DNA from: Bacillaceae bacterium
GTDB taxonomy: Bacteria; Bacillota; Bacilli; Bacillales; Alkalibacillaceae
Reading direction: 5' to 3'
DNA length: 64,000 bases
Assembly (NCBI GenBank): GCA_017656265.1
Contig: JACDOD010000005.1
Span: 1 to 64,000 of the forward strand
The notes beneath the pieces are model-generated. The model saw only the letters and a program-made list of their open reading frames with translations. It had not been told where the DNA came from and ran no database searches. The stretch's first letter is position 1. The number at the start of each line of letters is the position of its first letter. Of this stretch, positions 52,375-59,437 are shown in pieces. The position numbers and the translations under genes are program-made.

Positions 52375-53298
52375 TTACCCCCGCTGGTTTTGACCAAACA
52401 TGGCTACAGGTTCACTGACCTGTCTGATCCGTTCAATTATTCTCCCTGCTTTCACCAATTCAGTATCTCCTTTATGATTAAAGGATAAAATTTTCTCCAG
52501 TTCTTCCAGGCTATAGTTTGAAGTGAAAAATACCGGGAGATGTTCCATCATGCGGTACTGCAGGATGGCACCAAGCACTTCATCCCGGAACCAGGCTGAC
52601 TGGTATTCTGCACCTATATCGTCGAGGATGAGGATCGGAACCCGTTTAAACTGGTCAATCTTCTCATTTAACGTAGAATCATTAATAGAGGATTTAATTT
52701 CTCTGACAAATTCGGGCATGTATATGAACAATGACTGAATATTCCGCTCTGCCAATTCGTTGGCTAAAGCGCCCAGCAAATAGGTTTTCCCGACACCGAA
52801 AGGACCGTACAGATACAATCCCTTTGTAATCCTTTCCTGCTCCAGATATTGCTTCAGCTTCCGGATGGCGTCATATCGTTCCGGATCATCCAGTCTGATT
52901 TCCTCAAAATTTGCCTGAAGGACATCTTTGGGCATATAGAGACTTTGGACCATAGCCCTTTTACGATTTTGTTCATCTGCTTTTTTCTTGCGCGGACAGC
53001 GATCATAGGTGATTCTGATCTGCCCTTCGCTGGCATGAATATACGGCACATATCCCTTGACTAGATTTCCGCATTCCTTTAGGGAAGGACAGTTTTCGCA
53101 TTTTTTGGACTGGGAATGATATTCGTACAATTTCATTAACTGTTTTTCAATTTCTATTTTTGTAATCTCAGGATTTTGGGCCAAAAAATCTTTAATTTCC
53201 TGTGACTCCAAAAGATTTTTCTTCATTTTTTGGTAGGTTTGCTGAAAACTTTCGCTCTCACGCATCCACTTTTTTAAGGTTGTCTGAATGGGTTCCAT
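52375..53298 (-). CDS. dnaI: Primosomal protein DnaI, helicase loader ATPase
   Basis: Loads the replicative helicase DnaC at oriC and restart sites together with DnaB and DnaD. 307 residues: N-terminal helical zinc-binding domain with Cys residues in KKCENCPSLKECG and CPRKK, then the AAA+ domain with Walker A GLYLYGPFGVGKTYLLGALA, Walker B ILILDDIGAEYQSAW, sensor VFFTSNYSLEEL and an Arg finger region. ATG 53298 lies 6 bases after AAGGATG; it starts 11 bases after the dnaB stop. Confidence 0.97.
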   Translation of the reverse strand: MEPIQTTLKKWMRESESFQQTYQKMKKNLLESQEIKDFLAQNPEITKIEIEKQLMKLYEYHSQSKKCENCPSLKECGNLVKGYVPYIHASEGQIRITYDRCPRKKKADEQNRKRAMVQSLYMPKDVLQANFEEIRLDDPERYDAIRKLKQYLEQERITKGLYLYGPFGVGKTYLLGALANELAERNIQSLFIYMPEFVREIKSSINDSTLNEKIDQFKRVPILILDDIGAEYQSAWFRDEVLGAILQYRMMEHLPVFFTSNYSLEELEKILSFNHKGDTELVKAGRIIERIRQVSEPVAMFGQNQRG

Positions 53299-53309
53299 AT
53301 GAATCATCC

Positions 53310-54674
53310 TTATTTTTCAAATGATTTTGAAGTGATATTCTTCAGAGCCCGGGCCAATTCCTGTTTTTCTTTTTCGATATCCCGATTTTTTGTCAGGGAA
53401 TTTTTCTCCTGCGCCAGTTCTTTTTCTTTCTGTTTCTGTTTTTTAAACCATTCTGGAAGCACTTCTTTGCGCTGTGATTTTGACGTACGCCGGGTCCCCC
53501 AGGACTGATACAGTTTATTCTCGGATTTGGCAAGCTTCATGGCCTCTTTGGCTGTTTTTACTTTTTTTCTTGCCCAGTGGGTAGCAATCTTCTCCACATA
53601 ATTTCGGGTTAATTTCATATCTGTCTTTTGCAGGACATAATGGATTAACACATTCATTACTGGCTGCGGCAAGCCATGCTGATGCATAATATTTGTTATC
53701 ATTTTAACCTCTTGCTCAGAAGCATACCCGGTCGGCGAAAGATCTTCCAGCAATTCTCTGTGGGTAATGGATTCAAAATGCCGAATCAATTTATCTTCTT
53801 TCGATGCAGTTTCTTCCAGCTGAGGGGAAGAAACTGCATCATGTTTAATTGTCAGCTTCGGGCTGACCCGATCATACTTTTTGGCGTATAGATCCTGACA
53901 GGCCTCATGCAGTTCCTGCAAGGAAAGGCAGTATGAATCATCAATGGACCAGAGAAGGGCTTTTTCAAGATCCAGCTGATTCACTTGATAGATTTTAGCA
54001 AAGCTGTTGATATAGTGCCTGTTCTGATGAGTTAATATTTTTTGATCAGGAATATTATATTTTCGTAAAATTTGAGCAAGATATTCAAAGTCCACCACAT
54101 GGTCCCGAGACTGATGATCGGCTGAAGTTTGTGAATGTAAAGTTTCAGCCAGGTCTGGATTTTCCGGGATTATCGTCGTAAATACCTCGTCAAAGGAACG
54201 GGTTTTAGTCTGCACATTTTCAGGCAATCGCTGTTCATCCATCATGGTGTCTTTTAAACGTTTATACTGAGCATCTCCCACGTGATGCTTCAATAAAATG
54301 GAAAGCATCGGATCCTGAAAAAACGCCTTAACGGAAAAAGGAGGAATGAGAACATAAAAATATGTTCTGGCATTCTCATCATCCTGTACGTATGTTCTTA
54401 ACAGACCGATTGCTTCCAGTTTTTTTCGGTCTTCATAAAATTGATCAAGATTCAGATTCATAATATTCATCAATGCATGATGGGTTGATGACTCTCGGAT
54501 CCTGGACTGCACGTGATACTCATTAATAAATGTCTGGTAGATAGTAACTGCTGTCACGCCAATCAAAGGCTGATAAAGATGAGTCAAAGCCTGTACATAG
54601 TCCTGTCTCAATGAATCTTCCAGATATATTCGATACCTGTCCTTCGGCAAAAGCTCCATAATTCTTTCATTCAT
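53310..54674 (-). CDS. dnaB: Replication initiation and membrane attachment protein DnaB
   Basis: Firmicute DnaB (not the helicase) bridges DnaA/DnaD-bound DNA to the helicase loader and membrane. 454 residues with an N-terminal winged-helix region (DYVQALTHLYQPLIGVTAVT), a DnaD-like DDBH2 domain (SPTGYASEQEVKMITNIMHQ; GLPQPVMNVLIHYVLQKTDM; NYVEKIATHWARKKVKTAKE) and a charged C-terminal tail. Start ATG 54674 with GAGGGGG; 13 upstream codons were removed. Operon nrdR-dnaB-dnaI order as in B. subtilis. Confidence 0.96.
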   Translation of the reverse strand: MNERIMELLPKDRYRIYLEDSLRQDYVQALTHLYQPLIGVTAVTIYQTFINEYHVQSRIRESSTHHALMNIMNLNLDQFYEDRKKLEAIGLLRTYVQDDENARTYFYVLIPPFSVKAFFQDPMLSILLKHHVGDAQYKRLKDTMMDEQRLPENVQTKTRSFDEVFTTIIPENPDLAETLHSQTSADHQSRDHVVDFEYLAQILRKYNIPDQKILTHQNRHYINSFAKIYQVNQLDLEKALLWSIDDSYCLSLQELHEACQDLYAKKYDRVSPKLTIKHDAVSSPQLEETASKEDKLIRHFESITHRELLEDLSPTGYASEQEVKMITNIMHQHGLPQPVMNVLIHYVLQKTDMKLTRNYVEKIATHWARKKVKTAKEAMKLAKSENKLYQSWGTRRTSKSQRKEVLPEWFKKQKQKEKELAQEKNSLTKNRDIEKEKQELARALKNITSKSFEK

Positions 54675-54732
54675 GTCGGCCTGTCCCCCTCTATGACAGC
54701 AACCAGCGTTCAATTTACCTCTTTTTATGCAT

Positions 54733-54761
54733 AAAATGAAAGCACCCCTAAAAATTAGGGG
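54733..54761 (-). terminator. Hairpin between nrdR and dnaB
   Basis: CCCCTAA/TTAGGGG stem followed by TGCTTTCATTTT on the minus strand; a weak terminator or attenuator inside the operon. Confidence 0.5.
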
Positions 54762-54771
54762 ATACTTGCTG

Positions 54772-55239
54772 TTAATTGTCTGTATCGGTTTTATTGATCA
54801 GTTCTTTTAATTCTTTCAAAAATACATTTATATCCTTAAACTGCCGATAGACGGATGCAAAACGAACATATGCTACCTCATCTACATCAGCAAGCCTGTC
54901 CATCACCATTTCACCAATTTCGTTGCTTTGAATTTCCGAAACCCCACGGTTCCTCAGTTCTTTTTCCACACTAATCGCAATATCCTCAATTTGATCTAAG
55001 GAAACCGGTCTTTTTTCACAGGCTTTAATGAGCCCTCTCATTAATTTTTCCCTGCTGAATTCTTCTCTTGTTCCTTCTTTTTTCACTACGATCAAAGGTA
55101 CTTCTTCAATACGCTCAAAGGTCGTAAAGCGAAACTGGCATTTTTCGCACTCGCGTCTTCTTCTGATGGCACGGCCTTCTTCTATTGGCCTTGAATCTAA
55201 AACTTTCGTGCTTTTATACTGACAGTTGGGGCACCTCAT
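54772..55239 (-). CDS. nrdR: Transcriptional repressor NrdR
   Basis: Zinc- and ATP-dependent repressor of ribonucleotide reductase genes. 155 residues: zinc ribbon [18 protein letters not shown] with [17 protein letters not shown], then the ATP cone domain [20 protein letters not shown] and [21 protein letters not shown] precedes the ATG. Adjacent to dnaB as in most Bacillaceae, linking dNTP supply to replication initiation. Confidence 0.98.
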   Translation of the reverse strand: MRCPNCQYKSTKVLDSRPIEEGRAIRRRRECEKCQFRFTTFERIEEVPLIVVKKEGTREEFSREKLMRGLIKACEKRPVSLDQIEDIAISVEKELRNRGVSEIQSNEIGEMVMDRLADVDEVAYVRFASVYRQFKDINVFLKELKELINKTDTDN

Positions 55240-55263
55240 TTTAAATCATCTCCATGTTGATCT

Positions 55264-55281
55264 CCACCTGTAAACAGGTGG
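55264..55281. repeat. Palindrome between nrdR and the upstream small gene
   Basis: CCACCTGT-AA-ACAGGTGG, perfect 8-base arms, followed by GGCTATAGCC. No T-run, so more likely an operator or processing site than a terminator. It is 25 bases upstream of nrdR and is not a recognisable NrdR box. Confidence 0.5.
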
Positions 55282-55291
55282 CTATAGCCTG

Positions 55292-55678
55292 TTATTCAGC
55301 ATTTTTTATGTATGGTAACTTTTTCTTTAATTGATCATAAAGATTATGGACAACCTGATAGCGGTATCCGAAATCAAAAGGAAAGCTGGACTCTACGGTT
55401 ACTGTAAAATCAACCGCTGTATGAAATGGTCTTACCATAATTACAGATGCGACAAGAAACACTTTTCTCTTTCCTTTATAATTAACGCTGATTTCTCCGT
55501 GCTCTTTTGATTGAGCAACGATTTCAAAATCCTGTTCATTAAATAGTTCAATCATGGTTTGGTAAGCAGTATCCCGATTTACTTTAAAATAACAGGTTTT
55601 TAGCATAGGATCCTGAGGTGTGTCTGATGTTTCCGCATGACTCCCAAACCATTTTTTCCATGTCGTTTTCAGTCCCAT
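55292..55678 (-). CDS. Conserved hypothetical cytosolic protein
   Basis: A 128-residue soluble protein with no recognised domain. Pattern: charged N-terminal segment (WKKWFGSHAETSDTPQDP), then an alpha-beta domain with CYFKVNRDTAYQTMIELFNE, GEISVNYKGKRKVFLVASVI and SSFPFDFGYRYQVVHNLYDQ. GTG three codons upstream overlaps the ribosome site AGGTGG, so ATG 55678 is preferred. It sits between speH and nrdR; I recall similar genes in this place in related genera but cannot assign a function. Confidence 0.8.
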   Translation of the reverse strand: MGLKTTWKKWFGSHAETSDTPQDPMLKTCYFKVNRDTAYQTMIELFNEQDFEIVAQSKEHGEISVNYKGKRKVFLVASVIMVRPFHTAVDFTVTVESSFPFDFGYRYQVVHNLYDQLKKKLPYIKNAE

Positions 55679-55828
55679 CGATTCCACCTCATGTCATATT
55701 ATATCAAAATTCCGAATTAAACATCTACCTATTTGATAAGAAAACTCGACCATTGACGTGTTCAGGCGAAAAAATTTAATAGTACGAATCTGGTTTTCGT
55801 CGGGACTGTGAAAAAAGAAGCTGGGACA

Positions 55829-55867
55829 TGAAAAAAGCCGCACCACATTCATGTGATACGGCTTTTG
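55829..55867 (-). terminator. speH terminator
   Basis: AAAAGCCG...CGGCTTTT outer stem and CACAT/ATGTG inner stem with T-run on the minus strand. The 55690-55880 gap also contains an AAGAAGCTGGGACATG word like that at 5629. Confidence 0.92.
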
Positions 55868-55879
55868 TTTTCATTTTCA

Positions 55880-56257
55880 TTATGAAACCTGAAATTCTTT
55901 TACCTTTACTGGCCCTTTTCCTCTTGGCACTTCTACCTTTTCTACCGTTTCAGCTTCCAGAGCCTCAACGATATAGTCCGCTGCAACATTAGGATCAATA
56001 CGATCACCGCAAGTATACACATCAATGCTGGCATACCCGTGTTCCGGGAAACTGTGAATGGTTAAATGAGACTCAGAAATAATAACCACTCCGCTTACAC
56101 CCTGGGGTGCGAATTTATGAAAAGCTACTTCCCGAACCTCTGCACCAGCTTTTAGTGCAGCATTCACGAAGATTTGTTCAATAAAGGCCATATCATTTAA
56201 CTTATCTGCATTGCAATCCCATAATTCAGCGATTACATGTCTTCCCACTGTGTCCAT
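55880..56257 (-). CDS. speH: S-adenosylmethionine decarboxylase proenzyme, SpeH type
   Basis: Pyruvoyl enzyme providing decarboxylated SAM for spermidine synthesis. 125 residues: [20 protein letters not shown], the self-cleavage site in [18 protein letters not shown], where cleavage before the Ser makes the pyruvoyl group, and the catalytic Cys in [14 protein letters not shown] 56257 follows GAGGGGG; 19 upstream codons were removed. Next to gapB as in B. subtilis (speD there). Confidence 0.97.
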   Translation of the reverse strand: MDTVGRHVIAELWDCNADKLNDMAFIEQIFVNAALKAGAEVREVAFHKFAPQGVSGVVIISESHLTIHSFPEHGYASIDVYTCGDRIDPNVAADYIVEALEAETVEKVEVPRGKGPVKVKEFQVS

Positions 56258-56473
56258 TGCAATGTCCCCCTCTACTATTAATTTACTTCTTACTGATTCG
56301 ATATGAACTACCACGGGGGAAAGTTAGTCCAAAGAGGTCCTAACCCTTTAAGTAGCCATATTTTGTTTTCAGAAGTTCAAAAAAAGTATATATCGATTGT
56401 ATCAAATTTGCAAGATAAAAATTTTCCCATAGTTATTTTTACTTTATGTCATTGCAACGGACTCTATTCGCGA

Positions 56474-57505
56474 TTATGACATCTGAGCTTCTTTTTGCAC
56501 CATCCGCTCGCCTACGTGTTTAGTTAAGTCCACAACTCGGCAGGAATAGCCCCACTCATTGTCGTACCATGCCAGGACTTTAACTTTTCGGTCATCCATC
56601 ACCATTGTTGACAATCCATCAACAATGGATGAATAATCAGATGTTGTATAATCAACGGATACTAACGGTTCATCGCTGTATGATAAGATTCCTTTCAGTT
56701 CATTTTCTGCCGCCTGTTTAAATGCTTCGTTAACTGCTTCGGCTGTTACATCCGTTTTAAGGTCCACTACCAGATCCACCAGTGAAACATTTGGTGTTGG
56801 AACCCGTAATGCCATTCCATGCAACTTGCCATTTAAGTGAGGCAGAACAAGGCCAAGGGCTTTTGCAGCTCCTGTAGATGTTGGAATAATAGACTGAGTA
56901 CAGCCGCGTGCCCGGCGTAAGTCCTTATGAGGGTTATCCAGGTTTTTCTGGTCATTCGTAAAGGCGTGAACGGTTGTCATTAAACCATTTTCGATACCAA
57001 ATTGTTCATCCAGCACTTTAACAACCGGTGCCAGGCAGTTTGTGGTGCAGGAAGCGTTGGAAACTACATCGTGTTCATCCGGATTGTATACGCCTTCATT
57101 CACTCCCATGACAATGGTGGCATCCACTTCTTTTCCTGGTGCTGTAATGATGACTTTTTTTGCACCGGCTTCAATGTGGGCAGATGCTGATTCTTTTGTT
57201 CGGAATTTTCCAGTTGCTTCAATCACAATATCTATATTTAGTTCATTCCATGGCAGTTGTTTTGGGTCCCGGTTTGACACGAGCTTAACAAAATGACCAT
57301 CTATTTCTAAACCATCTTCAGTTGCTTTCACTTCACCCGGGAACGTACCGTGTACGCTGTCGTATTTCACAAGATGTGCTAATGTTTCTGCCGGGTAGCT
57401 TGCGTTAACTGCAACAATGTCCAGCTGATCATCTGTGATGGCTTTACGAAAAACCATACGCCCAATTCTTCCGAAACCATTGATGGCAATTCGTGTCTTA
57501 CTCAT
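56474..57505 (-). CDS. gapB: Glyceraldehyde-3-phosphate dehydrogenase GapB, gluconeogenic
   Basis: NADP-preferring GAPDH working in the gluconeogenic direction. 343 residues: Rossmann RIAINGFGRIGRMVFRKA, VNAS in place of the NAD-specific acidic residue, catalytic NASCTTNCLAPVVK (Cys about 153), TVHAFTNDQKNLDNPHKDLR and WYDNEWGYSCRVVD. The coenzyme-loop and neighbours (speH, coaE) separate it from glycolytic gapA. A CcpN-type box overlaps its promoter. Confidence 0.96.
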   Translation of the reverse strand: MSKTRIAINGFGRIGRMVFRKAITDDQLDIVAVNASYPAETLAHLVKYDSVHGTFPGEVKATEDGLEIDGHFVKLVSNRDPKQLPWNELNIDIVIEATGKFRTKESASAHIEAGAKKVIITAPGKEVDATIVMGVNEGVYNPDEHDVVSNASCTTNCLAPVVKVLDEQFGIENGLMTTVHAFTNDQKNLDNPHKDLRRARGCTQSIIPTSTGAAKALGLVLPHLNGKLHGMALRVPTPNVSLVDLVVDLKTDVTAEAVNEAFKQAAENELKGILSYSDEPLVSVDYTTSDYSSIVDGLSTMVMDDRKVKVLAWYDNEWGYSCRVVDLTKHVGERMVQKEAQMS

Positions 57506-57558
57506 GAGAAACTCCTCCTATATATTTATGTTACACTTTTTTTGTATAATTCAAAATT

Positions 57559-57569
57559 AGTATAACACA
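57559..57569 (-). promoter_or_regulatory. CcpN-type operator at gapB
   Basis: TGTGTTATACT on the minus strand fits the B. subtilis CcpN consensus TRTGHYATAYW at every position and overlaps the TATACT -10. CcpN represses gapB under glycolytic conditions in B. subtilis; ccpN itself is not in the window. Confidence 0.75.
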
Positions 57570-57647
57570 TATCAAAAAAATTTGGGATAAAAAAATGGCA
57601 ATAATAAAAAAAGATAACGCATTTAATGAAAACGCCCTAAAAATGTA

Positions 57648-57700
57648 GGGGATTGATCATTTTTTGTGAAGGCCGACAGATCCATATGAGGTCAATCCCC
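57648..57700. repeat. Long-loop inverted repeat upstream of gapB
   Basis: GGGGATTGA (57648-57656) and TCAATCCCC (57692-57700) with a 35-base loop containing a T-run. Role unknown. Confidence 0.5.
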
Positions 57701-57971
57701 CCACGAAGATGGATAAATCCACGTAAAAAACTTCCGCGAAGAATGGTGCCTCTAATTTCCCTTCTTTCTGTCACTAGATCGTTATCCCCTGGTCAATGTC
57801 ATAAATTTCTTAAACAATAAAAAAAGCCAAGAATATGTCACTTTTTAAAGGGGTTCTAGCCAAACGTTAATCAGCTGTGTATTTCCCGGCCCGCTATCCC
57901 ATAGAACCTCTGACATACCTTGACTTCCTTTTAGTATGATTCAATGTGAACTTCAGTTATCTCCTGTCTCC

Positions 57972-58571
57972 TTAAAGCACATGCCATTCTTCTAAGATCT
58001 GTTTTAATTGTTTATAACTTTCCTCAATGGATCCATTATTATCAATAACAGCATCTGCCATTTTAGCTTTTTCTGTTATGGGAATCTGAGCATTCATGCG
58101 CTGAAGTGCTTCATCTTCTGTTAGGTTATCTCTATTCATCAATCGCTCTAATTGTACCTCAGGGTCAACGTAAACGACCACGGTCTTTTCAACAAAATGG
58201 GTCAGTTTGCTTTCAAAAAGAAGGGGGATGTCGAGTACTACAGCCTTTTTTTGTTCCGCGACATAGGTATCGCGGCGCTCCAGCATTTTTTTTCGAACTT
58301 GAGGATGAACAATGGCATTGAGCATTTGCCGTTTATTCTCATCCTGAAAAACAATAGCTCCTAATTTTTTGCGGTTCAGTGATCCATCATCATGAAGGAC
58401 TTCTTTGCCAAATGTCTCTACAATCTCCTGGTATGCTGTCTCTCCAGGCTCAACCACCTCTCGGGAAATCTGATCCGCATCCACCACCGGAATATCCAGG
58501 TCCTGAAACATCCTGGCAACTGTACTTTTTCCGCTTGCAATACTTCCAGTCAATCCGATCACCAGCGTCAT
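57972..58571 (-). CDS. coaE: Dephospho-CoA kinase
   Basis: Last step of coenzyme A synthesis. 199 residues with the P-loop IGLTGSIASGKSTVARMF (8-25), VVDADQISREVVEPG and the lid region LMNRDNLTEDEALQRMNAQI. AAGGGGTG precedes the ATG, which lies 6 bases after the mutM stop; operon polA-mutM-coaE. Confidence 0.98.
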   Translation of the reverse strand: MTLVIGLTGSIASGKSTVARMFQDLDIPVVDADQISREVVEPGETAYQEIVETFGKEVLHDDGSLNRKKLGAIVFQDENKRQMLNAIVHPQVRKKMLERRDTYVAEQKKAVVLDIPLLFESKLTHFVEKTVVVYVDPEVQLERLMNRDNLTEDEALQRMNAQIPITEKAKMADAVIDNNGSIEESYKQLKQILEEWHVL

Positions 58572-58577
58572 AATATT

Positions 58578-59423
58578 TCACCCCTTCTGTTTATCCTCTT
58601 TTGGCTGGCAGTTGGGACAAATATGAGTCCCCCTCCCTCCAACCTTCAGCTTTTCAATCTGAACCCCGCATGTTTTGCAGGGCTTTCCCTCCTGACTGTA
58701 GACGAAAAGTTTTAGCTGAAACAGCCCGATATCACCGTGGGTGTTATAGTATGACCGAATCGTCGTTCCTCCTGCTTTGATCGCTTCACTGAGTGTTTCC
58801 CTCGTTTGTTTAGTAATGGTTTCGCATTGTTCAAGACTTAGCTTCTTTGCTGGTGTGAGGGGATGGATTTGGCTCCTGAACAATACTTCGTCGACATAAA
58901 TATTTCCTAAACCAGCTACCACTGACTGATCCAGGAGTACATTCTTAATCACCCTTGTGGTTTTTTGAAGTGTGTCAAATAAATAACCTGCATTGAAGCC
59001 CTGTTCAAAGGGCTCCGGACCCAGTTTTTTCAAGGGAGCACGGTCAAATTCGGTCCCCTGTTCATAAAGATGCATGGTTCCAAATTTCCGCACATCTTTA
59101 TAGCGCAATTCAGAACCATCTGTAAAATGGAAAATAACATGCGTATGGGGATCGATCGGGTCCCCCTGCTCATATAATCCATACTTACCTTCCATCCTGA
59201 GATGAGAAATCAGAACATCATCGCTCAAATAAAATAATAAAAACTTTCCCCTTCGTCTAATATCATGAATGGTCTGGGATTTTATCAGATTTTTAAACTG
59301 TTCTGGATCTTCCGGAAATTTAATGATTCTGCCCCATCTCAGATCCACATGACTGATTGTCTTGTGAAGAACGAGCTGCTTTAGCGTTTCTTTTACGGTT
59401 TCTACTTCTGGTAGTTCTGGCAC
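58578..59423 (-). CDS. mutM: Formamidopyrimidine-DNA glycosylase
   Basis: Removes 8-oxoguanine and formamidopyrimidines and nicks the site. 281 residues: the N-terminal catalytic Pro and Glu in MPELPEVETVKETL, the H2TH domain VAGLGNIYVDEVLFRSQIHP, GGTTIRSYYN and the C-terminal zinc finger CKTCGVQIEKLKVGGRGTHI with CPNC. ATG 59423 lies 14 bases after polA. Confidence 0.98.
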   Translation of the reverse strand: MPELPEVETVKETLKQLVLHKTISHVDLRWGRIIKFPEDPEQFKNLIKSQTIHDIRRRGKFLLFYLSDDVLISHLRMEGKYGLYEQGDPIDPHTHVIFHFTDGSELRYKDVRKFGTMHLYEQGTEFDRAPLKKLGPEPFEQGFNAGYLFDTLQKTTRVIKNVLLDQSVVAGLGNIYVDEVLFRSQIHPLTPAKKLSLEQCETITKQTRETLSEAIKAGGTTIRSYYNTHGDIGLFQLKLFVYSQEGKPCKTCGVQIEKLKVGGRGTHICPNCQPKEDKQKG

Positions 59424-59437
59424 GATGTTTCTCTCCC

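Larger units (their letters stand above)
57506..57971. other. 466-base gap between gapB and coaE
   Basis: Contains the gapB promoter region with a CcpN-type box and the inverted repeat at 57648-57700, then about 270 bases without a recognisable gene or RNA. B. subtilis has ytaF between coaE and mutM/gapB; no trace was found here. Confidence 0.6.
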
